A DNA stretch of 64,000 nt, taken from NCBI GenBank assembly GCA_050745265.1, contig JBOGKE010000027.1, positions 1-64,000 on the forward strand, in the 5' to 3' direction. The notes below the pieces were generated by a model. The model was not told where the DNA came from. It did no database searches and saw only the letters and a list, made by a program, of their open reading frames with translations. Each line of letters begins with the position of its first letter. Within the stretch, counting starts at the first letter, position 1. The DNA is from RH2-MAG17b sp050745265. GTDB taxonomy: Bacteria; Acidobacteriota; Terriglobia; UBA7540. This document shows positions 43,480-52,449 of the stretch, piece by piece. The position numbers and the translations under genes are program-made.

Positions 43480-44037
43480 ATGGATTACGACTCGCTCATC
43501 TCCATTCCGTGGGCTGCTTTCGTGATCTTATGGGTGGTCTCGGCGCTCGCGGTGAAGAAGAACGCGTATCAGCGAGCGAGCTGGTGGCGGTGGGGCTGGC
43601 TTCGCGTCCTGTTGATCCTCGTGTGTTTCGTGGTGCTTCCGCAGACGCGGTATTTTCGACACGCGCTCTTGTTCGCGAGCCCCGCCGTCAGGATGGCAGG
43701 ATTCATCATCTGCGTGGCCGGCGTCGCATTTGCGATCTGGGCGCGCCTGACGCTGGGGGCGAACTGGAGCGCCGTTCCGTCGATCAAGCACGGACATGAG
43801 CTCGTCGTGGCCGGCCCTTACTGCTTCGTGCGCCACCCAATCTATGGCGGAATCCTGATCGCGCTCCTGGGCTCGGCTCTGGCGGCCGGCGCCGTATGGC
43901 TGATCCTCGTGGTTCTCGCGGCGGCGATGTTTGCCTTGAGAATCCCCCGGGAAGAGCGCCTCATGATGCAGCAGTTCCCGAACGAATATCCCGGCTACGC
44001 GAGAAGAACCAAGGCGCTGATTCCGTACGCGTTGTGA
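43480..44037 (+). CDS. Isoprenylcysteine carboxyl methyltransferase-like membrane protein
   Basis: The 185-residue protein has four to five membrane helices, and near the end GPYCFVRHPIYGGILIALL followed by REERLMMQQFPNEYPGYARR. RHPxY and ExxLxxxFxxEYxxYxxR are the SAM-binding motifs of the ICMT/PEMT-type methyltransferases. The bacterial substrates of this group are mostly unknown. It is divergent from the binding-protein pair and is followed by proS 63 bases later. Confidence 0.85.
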   Translation: MDYDSLISIPWAAFVILWVVSALAVKKNAYQRASWWRWGWLRVLLILVCFVVLPQTRYFRHALLFASPAVRMAGFIICVAGVAFAIWARLTLGANWSAVPSIKHGHELVVAGPYCFVRHPIYGGILIALLGSALAAGAVWLILVVLAAAMFALRIPREERLMMQQFPNEYPGYARRTKALIPYAL

Positions 44038-44100
44038 GCAGCCAGCTGCTCAAAGCTCCGATGGCGGCATGTCCTGTACTCCTTGAGGTGAACCCCGTTC

Positions 44101-45543
44101 ATGGCGGCTGAAATGAAATTGCCCTCCCGCGCGGAGGATTTCGCCGAGTGGTACAACCAGCTCGTGCTGCGGGCCGAGCTCGCCGACTACGCCCCCGTGC
44201 GCGGCTGCATGATTGTGCGTCCGTACGGCTGGGCGCTCTGGGAAAACATCACGGCGGCGCTCGACCGGCGCTTCAAGGCCACGGGTCACGTGAACGCGGC
44301 GTTTCCTCTGCTGATTCCGCGCAGCTTCATTGATAAGGAGAAATCGCACGTGGCGGGATTTTCGCCCGAGCTCGCAGTCGTCACCCACGGCGGCGGCGAG
44401 GAGTTGGAAGAGCCGCTCGTCATCCGGCCGACTTCGGAGACCATCATCGGGCACGCTTATGCGAAGTGGATTCAGTCCTACCGCGACTTGCCCGTGCTCA
44501 TTAACCAGTGGAACAGCGTGGTGCGTTGGGAGCTGCGCACGAAGCTCTTTCTTCGCACGCTCGAGTTCTACTGGCAGGAGGGCCACACGGCCCACGCGAC
44601 CGCTGACGAAGGAGAAGCCGAGACCCGCCAGATGCTCGACGTCTACGCCGATTTTGCGATTAACGAGGCGGCGATTCCGGTGATTCCGGGACGCAAGTCG
44701 GCGGCAGAGCGATTCGCGGGCGCCGATCAAACTTATTCGATCGAGGCGATGATGGGTGATGGCCGCGCGCTTCAGGCGGGGACGTCCCACAACCTCGGTC
44801 AGAACTTCGCCAGGGCGTTTGAAATCCGCTATCTCGATATGAAGGGTGAGCTCCAGTATTGCTGGACAACTTCCTGGGGGCTTTCCACCCGCTTTATTGG
44901 CGCCATCATCATGGTGCACGGCGATGACCAGGGGCTGATCTTGCCGCCGCGCCTGGCTCCATTCCAGGTGGTGATCGTTCCGATTTTCAGGAACGATGAG
45001 GAGAAGTCCGCCGTCTTGGCCGCCGCTGAGATGGTGCGCGCGGAGCTTGTGGGCGCCGGAGTGCGAGTGAAGCTCGACCAGCGCGAGGGCGTGAGCCCCG
45101 GCTTCAAGTTCAACGACTGGGAAATGCGCGGCGTGCCGCTGCGCCTCGAGCTCGGGCCCAAGGACGTGGCGAAAGAGTCGGCCGTTCTCGCGCGGCGCGA
45201 CCGGCCGGGGCGGGAAGGGAAGTCGTTCACGCCGCAGAAGGGCATCGCCGCCGCGGTCGCCGCGACCCTCGATGAAATCCAGAAGGCGATCTTCCAGCGC
45301 GCCCTCGGTTTTCGCCGATCGAATACCGTGGAGGCGGAGGACTACGGCGAATTCAAGCAGGCGGTGGAAAAAGGCTTTGCCCATTCCTGGTGGTGCGGCG
45401 CGAGCGCCTGCGAAGAAAAGATCAAGGAAGAGACTAAGGCCACCATGCGATGCATCCCGCTCGAGCAGCCCGGTGGATCCGGGAAGTGCATCTATTGCGG
45501 CGAGGCTGCGGCCGAAAAAGCAATCTTCGCGCGCGCCTATTAG
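44101..45543 (+). CDS. proS: Prolyl-tRNA synthetase, archaeal/eukaryal type (ProS type 3)
   Basis: The 480-residue class II synthetase shows motif 2 (VRWELRTKLFLRTLEFYW) and motif 3 (GLSTRFIGAIIMVHGDDQGL). It has no bacterial INS editing insertion and ends with a C-terminal zinc-binding domain (WWCGASACEEK, then GSGKCIYCGE) and a terminal tyrosine, the signatures of the archaeal-type enzyme that some bacterial lineages use. It attaches proline to tRNA-Pro. GAGGTGA precedes the ATG. It is followed directly by RNase J. Confidence 0.94.
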   Translation: MAAEMKLPSRAEDFAEWYNQLVLRAELADYAPVRGCMIVRPYGWALWENITAALDRRFKATGHVNAAFPLLIPRSFIDKEKSHVAGFSPELAVVTHGGGEELEEPLVIRPTSETIIGHAYAKWIQSYRDLPVLINQWNSVVRWELRTKLFLRTLEFYWQEGHTAHATADEGEAETRQMLDVYADFAINEAAIPVIPGRKSAAERFAGADQTYSIEAMMGDGRALQAGTSHNLGQNFARAFEIRYLDMKGELQYCWTTSWGLSTRFIGAIIMVHGDDQGLILPPRLAPFQVVIVPIFRNDEEKSAVLAAAEMVRAELVGAGVRVKLDQREGVSPGFKFNDWEMRGVPLRLELGPKDVAKESAVLARRDRPGREGKSFTPQKGIAAAVAATLDEIQKAIFQRALGFRRSNTVEAEDYGEFKQAVEKGFAHSWWCGASACEEKIKEETKATMRCIPLEQPGGSGKCIYCGEAAAEKAIFARAY

Positions 45544-45597
45544 CACCGTCAGCGGCCGCGTGTGTTACGATGGAGCGAACTTAAAGAGACTGGAGAC

Positions 45598-47271
45598 TTG
45601 CAGATTCCGGACACCAAATTAAGAGCCATTCCGCTCGGAGGCCTGGGCGAATTCGGCTTGAACACGATGGCCTTCGAGTGGGGCGATCACCTCATCCTGG
45701 TGGATTGCGGCGTCGTTTTTCCGGACGCAGAGTTGCCGGGAGTCGACGTCGTTATCCCGGACATCACCTACCTGCGGGAAAACCAAAGCCGGCTGCGCGC
45801 CATCCTCCTGACGCACGGACACGAGGACCACATCGGCGCGCTTCCCTACGTATTGGACGAGGTGGACGCTCCCGTCTACGGCACCCCGTTCACCCTGGCG
45901 CTGGTGCGCGCGCGCCTGGAAGAGCACGGCATGGCCGACGCCGTGGACCTGCGTCCCATGAGCCCCGGCGCCCCTTTTGACGTGGGGCCGTTCCACATCG
46001 AATTCATTCATCTCACGCACAGCATCATTGACGCGGGAGCGCTGGCGATCACGACGCCGGCGGGGGTGATCATTCACACCGGGGATTTCAAGCTTGACCC
46101 GACGCCCACCGACCAGCGCGTGAGCGACCTGCACACGCTCGCGGAATACGGAAAGAAAGGCGTGCTCGCTCTCTTCTCAGACTCTACCAACGTCGAGCGG
46201 CCGGGCATGACGCCGTCCGAGCGCGCCGTGCGCGAGCGCCTGGCCGAGGTGATGGCGGAATCCAAAGGCCGGGTGCTGATCTCGTGTTTCGCCACGTCAC
46301 TCCACCGGCAGCAGATCGTGGCCGACTTGGCGCGCGAGCACGACCGGCGGCTCTGCTTCATCGGCCGCAGCATGCATCAGAACTCGGAACTCGCGATGCA
46401 GATGGGCCGCCTCCACATCGATCCGGGAGTGCTGGTGCAGCCGCAGGAGATTCGCAAACTGCCGCCAAAGAAGCTGGCGCTGGTGGTGTCGGGGAGCCAG
46501 GGAGAACCGATGTCGGCGATGGCGCGCACCGCCGTCGACCGCCACCGTTGGGTCAGCGTCGGCCCGGGGGACGAGGTCGTGCTCTCGGCGCGGATTATTC
46601 CCGGCAACGAGAAGGCGATCTTCCGCATGATGGACCACCTTTACCGCCGCGGCGCGCGCGTCCACTATGATGACGGCAGCCATCCGCCTGTCCACGTCTC
46701 CGGCCACGGGAGCCAGGAGGAGTTGCGCCTGATGCTCAATCTCGTTCGGCCGAAGTATTTCATTCCCATTCACGGCGAGTATCGCCAACTCGCCCGGCAC
46801 GTGGCGCTGGCCAAGGAGCTGGCGGCGGTCTCCGGAGAAACCCTGCTGCTCGAGAATGGCGACGTCCTGGAATTTGACGGCGACGGCGCGCGCCGCGCCG
46901 GTCGCATCACCGTGGGCCGCATCTGCATTGACGTCGGAACACTTGACGAAGTGGGAGACGTCATCCTGAGCGAGCGCCGCCGCATCTCCGCCGATGGGAT
47001 TGTGATTCCCATTCTCGCCATCAACAAATATTCCGGCCAGCTCGAAACCCCGCCCGAAATCGTCTCGCGCGGCTTCGTTCCGCTCGAACAGGCCGAGGAG
47101 CTGGTCGAAAGCGTGCGGCAGATCATCCGCGATACGCTCGAGAAGTCGAATACGGAAGAAAGGGGCGACTGGGGCGTCGTTAAGGATAAAATCCGCTCCG
47201 CCCTGCGGAAATTCTTCGACCACGAGCTCGGCAAACGGCCCATGGTGCTGCCGGTCATCCTGGAAGTCTAG
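45598..47271 (+). CDS. rnj: Ribonuclease J
   Basis: The 557-residue metallo-beta-lactamase/beta-CASP nuclease has the metal motif LLTHGHEDHIGALPYV (H73, H75, D77, H78), HSIIDAGALAI, HTGDFKLDPTP, SDSTNVERPGMTPSE, VVSGSQGEPMSAMAR and a later HGEYRQL. RNase J has 5' exonuclease and endonuclease activity and matures or degrades RNA. I took the TTG at 45598 because the protein then opens with the family start; a GTG at 45562 in the same frame is an alternative. The four-helix-bundle cassette lies just after the stop. Confidence 0.93.
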   Translation: MQIPDTKLRAIPLGGLGEFGLNTMAFEWGDHLILVDCGVVFPDAELPGVDVVIPDITYLRENQSRLRAILLTHGHEDHIGALPYVLDEVDAPVYGTPFTLALVRARLEEHGMADAVDLRPMSPGAPFDVGPFHIEFIHLTHSIIDAGALAITTPAGVIIHTGDFKLDPTPTDQRVSDLHTLAEYGKKGVLALFSDSTNVERPGMTPSERAVRERLAEVMAESKGRVLISCFATSLHRQQIVADLAREHDRRLCFIGRSMHQNSELAMQMGRLHIDPGVLVQPQEIRKLPPKKLALVVSGSQGEPMSAMARTAVDRHRWVSVGPGDEVVLSARIIPGNEKAIFRMMDHLYRRGARVHYDDGSHPPVHVSGHGSQEELRLMLNLVRPKYFIPIHGEYRQLARHVALAKELAAVSGETLLLENGDVLEFDGDGARRAGRITVGRICIDVGTLDEVGDVILSERRRISADGIVIPILAINKYSGQLETPPEIVSRGFVPLEQAEELVESVRQIIRDTLEKSNTEERGDWGVVKDKIRSALRKFFDHELGKRPMVLPVILEV

Positions 47272-47740
47272 CCATTTTGGATTTTAGATTTTGGATTTTG
47301 GATTGGGGTTCGGAACGCGATTGTGGATGAGAAGACATTTAAAGCGCGAACCAAGCAATTCGGTCTCGGAGTGATTCAGCTCGTAGAGGAGTTACCCCGA
47401 ACTCGGACGGCCGATGTAATTGGGAAGCAGTTCTTGCGCCCGGCGACTTCAGTAGGAGCAAATTACCGCGCGGCCTGCCGAGGTCGATCAGCTTCGGACC
47501 TGATCTCAAAGCTGGCCATTGTTGAAGAGGAAGGCGACCAGTCTATCTACTGGCTCGAATTACTGATTGAATCGGGCATTATCGATTCAAAAAAAGCAGC
47601 CCCATTGCTCAAGGAAGCAAATGAGTTGGTTGCCATGCCGGTGGCTTCGATAAAGACGCTGCGTAATCGCACGACAGCAGCTGCTGCCCAAGCGGCGAAT
47701 TCAGCAAACACCAGTCCAAAATCTAAAATCTAAAATCGAT
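47272..47740. mobile_element. Possible mobile cassette: four-helix-bundle gene between inverted heptamer arrays
   Basis: At left, 47272-47308, three GATTTTR heptamers follow a ttttg start. At right, 47713-47740, the sequence ccaaaatctaaaatctaaaa is the same heptamer array inverted. The right array lies within the last codons of the gene (encoding SPKSKI) and runs past its stop. The arrays closely bracket the gene and its GTG start, between rnj and uppP. No clear target-site duplication is visible. Confidence 0.5.
47323..47733 (+). CDS. Four-helix-bundle protein (23S rRNA IVP/Avd-like)
   Basis: The 136-residue all-helical protein has the family core: RTKQFGLGVIQLVEELPRTR, IGKQFLRPATSVGANYRAAC, DLISKLAIVEEEGDQSIYWL and LLKEANELVAMPVASIKTL. 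The GANYRAA(C) motif is the signature of the S23/IVP four-helix-bundle family, also related to the Avd protein of diversity-generating retroelements. No retroelement reverse transcriptase is seen. It is a free-standing copy between housekeeping genes and its C-terminus is encoded by the flanking heptamer array. Function unknown. Confidence 0.88.
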   Translation: MDEKTFKARTKQFGLGVIQLVEELPRTRTADVIGKQFLRPATSVGANYRAACRGRSASDLISKLAIVEEEGDQSIYWLELLIESGIIDSKKAAPLLKEANELVAMPVASIKTLRNRTTAAAAQAANSANTSPKSKI

Positions 47741-47741
47741 C

Positions 47742-48563
47742 ATGCCCGTTTACCAAGCCGTCGTTCTTGCCATCGTTCAAAGCATCACGGAATTCCTTCC
47801 CATTTCGAGCACGGGCCATCTGGTGCTGTTCCCGTGGTTTCTCGGCTGGAAGGATCCGGGACTCACGTTTGACGTGGCGCTGCACGCGGGCACGCTGCTG
47901 GCGGTGTTCGTCTATTTCTGGCGGATGTGGGTGGAGATGATCAGGGCCGCGGCGGGCCTTGGCGGCGCAAATGGGGAGGCCGTGCGCGAGCATCGCCGTC
48001 TCTTCTGGCTGCTCGTGCTTGCCACGATACCCGGAGCGATCGCGGGCGTTCTTTTCGAGAAGAAGGCGGACACGGCGTTCCGCAACCCGCTGGTTATTGG
48101 CGCCGCGCTGATTATTGTGGCGCTGGTGATGTGGGCGGGCGAAAAGCTCACGCGCGACAGCGAAACGCTTGAGGAAATCTCCGTGCTCGACGCGCTGATC
48201 GTCGGAATCGCGCAAGCTTTTGCCGTGATTCCGGGTGTCTCGCGCTCGGGCAGCACGATGTCGGCGGGTTTGCTGCGGGATATGAAGCGCGAGACGGCCG
48301 CCCGCTTCTCATTTCTCCTCTCCACCCCGATCATCGCCGGGGCGGTGGCGCTCAAGGCGCGCGAAGTCCACAAGGCGGGCGGGTTGCCGCACGACATGCG
48401 CGAGCCGTTTATCGTCGGTATCATCGTCTCTGCCGTGGTCGGGTTCTTTGTGATCGGAGCGCTGATCCGGTTCCTGGAAACCCGCACGTTCAAACCCTTT
48501 GTGATTTACCGGCTCGTCTTGGGTGTGATAGTATTGGCGCTAGGATTGGGATTGCATCGGTAA
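47742..48563 (+). CDS. uppP: Undecaprenyl-diphosphatase
   Basis: The 273-residue membrane protein has the UppP/BacA motifs: AIVQSITEFLPISSTGHLVL near the N-terminus and GVSRSGSTMSAGLLRDMKR in the second half, with about eight helices. It hydrolyses undecaprenyl diphosphate to recycle the lipid carrier of peptidoglycan and O-antigen synthesis. Only 8 bases separate it from the four-helix-bundle stop. It is followed by ftsK. A 9-bp inverted repeat (gtgtcaggt / acctgacac, near 48580-48690) spans the gap to ftsK. Confidence 0.93.
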   Translation: MPVYQAVVLAIVQSITEFLPISSTGHLVLFPWFLGWKDPGLTFDVALHAGTLLAVFVYFWRMWVEMIRAAAGLGGANGEAVREHRRLFWLLVLATIPGAIAGVLFEKKADTAFRNPLVIGAALIIVALVMWAGEKLTRDSETLEEISVLDALIVGIAQAFAVIPGVSRSGSTMSAGLLRDMKRETAARFSFLLSTPIIAGAVALKAREVHKAGGLPHDMREPFIVGIIVSAVVGFFVIGALIRFLETRTFKPFVIYRLVLGVIVLALGLGLHR

Positions 48564-48701
48564 GTTGAAGCCAGACGTTCGTGTCAGGTTTCAAGCGCCA
48601 GGACCTGACCGCGCCGTCTTTGAGCCGGGGCTGATGTTGAAGCGCACCCATTCAGGTGGCGGATTTTTTCTGACACCTGACACCCGGAATCTGTAGCTAC
48701 C

Positions 48702-51104
48702 ATGCAATCCGCACCCTCAGTCTCCTCAAACCGGCAGGCGCGAACGAAGGCGCCTCTCCTTGACGGCAAGCGCCGCTACGAGCTGGCCGGATTTGTTCTG
48801 AGCGTGCTCGGCCTGCTGCTGATCCTCTGCCTCGCATCCTACCATCGCTTCGATCCCTCGTGGGACACCGCCGCGGCACCCGGACCGGTGCATAACTGGG
48901 TCGGGTTTGTGGGGTCCTACACGGCGGACGCGCTGCTTCAGCTTTTCGGCTGGACGGCCTTTCTTCTTCCGTTCTTTTGTTTTGTGGCCGGCATCCGATG
49001 GTTGATCGTCCAGCCGCTCGAATCTCTGGGAGCGAAGCTCTGTGGCGCCGCGCTGCTCATCGGTTCTCTCGCTGCCCTGCTCGAACTCATCCCGCACGTC
49101 CCTTCGGTGTTTGGATTTCTCCGTGCGAGCGGGATCATCGGCTATTTCCTGGCCTCGGGGCTCATCGGCACTTTGAATCATGCGGGCGCGCTGATTGTGG
49201 CCGGCGCCGCCTTCGTCGCCTCGCTGTTCGTTGTGACGAAGTTCTCGTTTGCATGGGCGGGGCGCGTGCTCGGAAGAGCTTCGCGCGCGTTAGCGCGTCC
49301 GCTCGGCAAGCGCTGGTCCGCATGGCGGGCTTCGCGCGAGCGCCAGCGCGTACAGCGTCGGCTGGCTCGCGAAAGGGCAATCGGCAAAGTGCCCGTTGTC
49401 GCCCGGCATGCGAGCCCGCGAGGCGAGGAAAAGCCGCCGGTTGCGCTTCGAATGTTGCCGCACGCGTCCGCAGCCGAAGAGGTAGAGCGCGATGATGAGC
49501 AGGACGAGGACCGCGGGCTGCTGGAGGCTGATGAGCCTCTTGCCGGTCCCGGCATTGTGCCCCGAAGCGATCAGCCGTCGCGCGACGCGCACCCCTCAAG
49601 GCCAAAAGTCAGCGCGAAGCAGGGCACAAAATACAAGCTGCCCTCAACCACCATGCTGCGGCCGCCCGAAGACCAGGAGGGCGTGAACGAAGACGAACTG
49701 CGCGAGCGCGCCAACCAGTTGACCGGCAAGCTCGCTGAGTTCGGCGTGATGGGAACCGTCACGCAAATCCACCCGGGGCCGGTGGTGACCACCTTCGAGT
49801 TCAAGCCGGAGGCGGGCATCAAGTACAGCCGCGTCACCAACCTCGTCGATGATTTGTGCCTCGCCATGAAAGCGGAGTCGATTCTGATCGAGCGCATCGC
49901 GGGCAAATCGACGGTGGCGATTGAAGTGCCGAACTTGCGACGTGAGATCATCTACCTCCGTGAGATCCTTGAGTCGAATGAGTTTGGATCTTCTTCGTCG
50001 CGCCTGACGGTGTCTCTCGGCAAAGACATTACAGGCAAAGTGAAAGTCGGCGACCTCACGCAGATGCCCCACCTGCTGATCGCCGGCTCGACGGGTTCCG
50101 GCAAGAGCGTAGCGATCAACTCACTGATCGTTTCGCTGCTCTTCAAAGCGACACCCGACGAAGTGCGCTTGATCCTGATCGATCCCAAACGCATCGAGCT
50201 GAACCTCTACGACGGCATTCCGCACCTGTTCACGCCTATTGTCACCGAGCCCAAAGTGGCGGCGAACGTCCTGCGGCGCGCGACGCTCGAGATGGAAGAA
50301 CGGCTGAGGAAGCTGGCGCAGCACGGCGTGCGCAACATCGAGCAGTACAACAAACTCTTTGAGCCGGGCTCGAACCTGGGCCTGTTCGACGGCGAGGAGC
50401 AGCAAGAAGGACCGCTTCCGTACCTCGTGATCGTGATCGATGAGCTGGCCGACCTCATGATGGTCGAGCCGCAAAACGTGGAGGAGTCGATTACGCGGCT
50501 CGCGCAAATGGCACGCGCGGTGGGCATTCACCTGATTCTCGCCACACAGCGGCCCTCGGTGGATGTGATCACCGGATTGATCAAGGCGAACCTGCCGTCG
50601 CGGGTTTCGTTCCGCGTCGCATCGAAGGTTGATTCGCGTACGATTCTTGATTCGAACGGCGCGGAAGCGCTGCTCGGCCGCGGCGATATGCTGTTCATGC
50701 CGCCCGCGAGCTCGCGCCTGGCTCGCCTGCACGGCTCGCTCGTAATCGAGAAGGAAATCAACAAGGTGGTGGATTGGTGGAAGTCGCAGTCCGTGCCGCA
50801 GTATCACGAAGAATTTCTCCAGCCTCTCCGCGACCGCGAAGGCGACGACGAGGGCGAGGACGATGCCGGATCGTCGGCGGAGCTCGACGGCGTGTATGAA
50901 GACGCGGTGCGAATTGTGGTGGAATCCGGAAAGGCTTCGACATCCTTGTTGCAGCGCCGTCTTCGGCTCGGCTACGGCCGCGCCGCCCGCCTACTCGACA
51001 TGATGCAGAAAGACGGCGTCATCAGCGCGCCCGACGGATCGCGGCCCCGCGAGGTGCTGAAGCGCCCCGAGTGGCTTGAGCAAGTTGATGAGCCGCTGCG
51101 CTGA
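48702..51104 (+). CDS. ftsK: DNA translocase FtsK/SpoIIIE
   Basis: The 800-residue protein has four membrane helices at about residues 30-190, a charged linker to about 330, then the motor: Walker A (LIAGSTGSGKSVAINSL), RLILIDPKRIELNLYDGIPH, Walker B (LVIVIDELADLMMVEP) and RVASKVDSRTILDSNGAEAL. The C-terminal winged-helix gamma domain (QRRLRLGYGRAARLLDMMQK) reads the KOPS DNA polarity signs. It pumps chromosomal DNA at the division septum and activates dimer resolution. The linker is short compared with E. coli FtsK, as in most bacteria. Confidence 0.95.
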   Translation: MQSAPSVSSNRQARTKAPLLDGKRRYELAGFVLSVLGLLLILCLASYHRFDPSWDTAAAPGPVHNWVGFVGSYTADALLQLFGWTAFLLPFFCFVAGIRWLIVQPLESLGAKLCGAALLIGSLAALLELIPHVPSVFGFLRASGIIGYFLASGLIGTLNHAGALIVAGAAFVASLFVVTKFSFAWAGRVLGRASRALARPLGKRWSAWRASRERQRVQRRLARERAIGKVPVVARHASPRGEEKPPVALRMLPHASAAEEVERDDEQDEDRGLLEADEPLAGPGIVPRSDQPSRDAHPSRPKVSAKQGTKYKLPSTTMLRPPEDQEGVNEDELRERANQLTGKLAEFGVMGTVTQIHPGPVVTTFEFKPEAGIKYSRVTNLVDDLCLAMKAESILIERIAGKSTVAIEVPNLRREIIYLREILESNEFGSSSSRLTVSLGKDITGKVKVGDLTQMPHLLIAGSTGSGKSVAINSLIVSLLFKATPDEVRLILIDPKRIELNLYDGIPHLFTPIVTEPKVAANVLRRATLEMEERLRKLAQHGVRNIEQYNKLFEPGSNLGLFDGEEQQEGPLPYLVIVIDELADLMMVEPQNVEESITRLAQMARAVGIHLILATQRPSVDVITGLIKANLPSRVSFRVASKVDSRTILDSNGAEALLGRGDMLFMPPASSRLARLHGSLVIEKEINKVVDWWKSQSVPQYHEEFLQPLRDREGDDEGEDDAGSSAELDGVYEDAVRIVVESGKASTSLLQRRLRLGYGRAARLLDMMQKDGVISAPDGSRPREVLKRPEWLEQVDEPLR

Positions 51105-51124
51105 CCGCTGGCTGCCTTCATCGG

Positions 51125-52408
51125 CTACTGAGCGCTCCCGGAGTTCCGGTGGGTGGCGACAGCGGCTCGGTTGGCGGCTTTCACCCGCGCGTCGAACGCG
51201 CCGTAAGGCTTGTCCCCAACATTGACCAACCCGTAGTTCGAGTTCTCCCCATCGAAGCGCCCCGCCTTCGGCTCATCCGCCCACTTGAACCAATGGTATC
51301 CGACCGCCTCAGGCAAGCTTTCGAGCCGAATCACATAGTCTCTGTAAGCGAGGGCGCGGGCAGCCTCATTGGCTACCTTGGGCCCGGCGCCTTTCGTATT
51401 CGGCAGCCCGGAATCTTCGGCGCGGAATGCGAACTCGGTGATGAGCACTGGCTTGTCGGTAAGCCCGAAGACGCGCGCGACAAGCGGCCGTGGATCGCGC
51501 TGATAGATGTTGATGGAGATCACGTCCGCGGCGCGCGCCGCGCGGAACACCGGGTCCGGCACGTTTCCCGCGAAGCGCGCTCCAAGGTAGAGATGATTCG
51601 GGTCGGCGGCGTGGATGGCCGAGGCGCAGACTTCGAAATAGCGGTCCGCGACCTTCCGCAGAAATTCGTTGGCGTCGGATTTGTAAGCATCAGTCTCGGA
51701 CATCGGGGGCGCGTGGGCAAAATCCCTGGCTGTGGCGTGCCATGCCGTGTCGAGCGCTCTCACGTCACCGTGGTAGCGCTGACGCAAAAACGCGACGGCT
51801 TGGCGCCGCCCCGGAGCACGAGTGGGCAGGTTCAGATACATCGCCAGCATGGTCTCCTTGCCGCGCCAATCCGGGCCCCAGCGCAGCTCATTGTCGCTGA
51901 AGTAGCCGATCAGCTCAGCATCGCGAGATCGCGGAGCGCAGAGACGCTGGCTGATCTCGCGGGCAGCTTCTTCGAAGCGCGGATCATAAACATCCACCGG
52001 CTTGCCGTGCTGCCAGTCAGCGCCTGCGCGCGCGGCGATGTTCAGAATCACGGTGTAGGGCATCCCGAGTTTCCAAAGCTCCGGATCCGACCAGGCGCCG
52101 ATGCTGTTGAAACCCCATTTGCGTAATCGCTCGATCGCGGTCCGATCCCACGCGCCCCGGCTGGGGTAGGCTTTTTCAACCGTTTCGAGATAAGGAGACG
52201 GTCCGCCGCCGACAGTTCTGTCGCCGTCGTACGTGATCGCGTCGACGCCGATCGAGATCGTCGTCCTTCCACCGGAATCAGTGAACCACCACGCGCCGTT
52301 TCTCTGCTCGACGCGGAAATACCTGGACTGAGCCCCGGCCGCAGGCGTGAGGCTCAAAACCAGACATAATCCCGCGAGCGCGACTCCGCCTTTCCACGCC
52401 GTGCTCAT
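51125..52408 (-). CDS. Exported glycoside hydrolase-like protein (clan GH-A)
   Basis: The 427-residue protein has a signal peptide (MSTAWKGGVALAGLCLVLSL). The barrel shows GYFSDNELRWGPDW, with E174 as the likely acid/base in an Asn-Glu pair, and PVLITEFAF, with E325 as the likely nucleophile. The spacing resembles GH42/GH50-type enzymes (beta-galactosidase and agarase relatives). The substrate cannot be told from the sequence. An SDR gene lies 41 bases upstream in the same direction. It converges with ftsK. Confidence 0.75.
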   Translation of the reverse strand: MSTAWKGGVALAGLCLVLSLTPAAGAQSRYFRVEQRNGAWWFTDSGGRTTISIGVDAITYDGDRTVGGGPSPYLETVEKAYPSRGAWDRTAIERLRKWGFNSIGAWSDPELWKLGMPYTVILNIAARAGADWQHGKPVDVYDPRFEEAAREISQRLCAPRSRDAELIGYFSDNELRWGPDWRGKETMLAMYLNLPTRAPGRRQAVAFLRQRYHGDVRALDTAWHATARDFAHAPPMSETDAYKSDANEFLRKVADRYFEVCASAIHAADPNHLYLGARFAGNVPDPVFRAARAADVISINIYQRDPRPLVARVFGLTDKPVLITEFAFRAEDSGLPNTKGAGPKVANEAARALAYRDYVIRLESLPEAVGYHWFKWADEPKAGRFDGENSNYGLVNVGDKPYGAFDARVKAANRAAVATHRNSGSAQ

Positions 52409-52449
52409 CGGTGGTTCTCCAAGGTTAGTTTGAACACGGAGACCGCGTG

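Noticed and set aside
44050..45546. 498-codon minus-strand open frame
   Set aside because: It is fully antisense to proS, whose synthetase motifs and C-terminal zinc domain are clear. Long antisense frames are expected at this GC content.
47323..47733. Diversity-generating retroelement accessory protein (Avd)
   Set aside because: No reverse transcriptase, template repeat or variable gene is present; only the fold family is supported.
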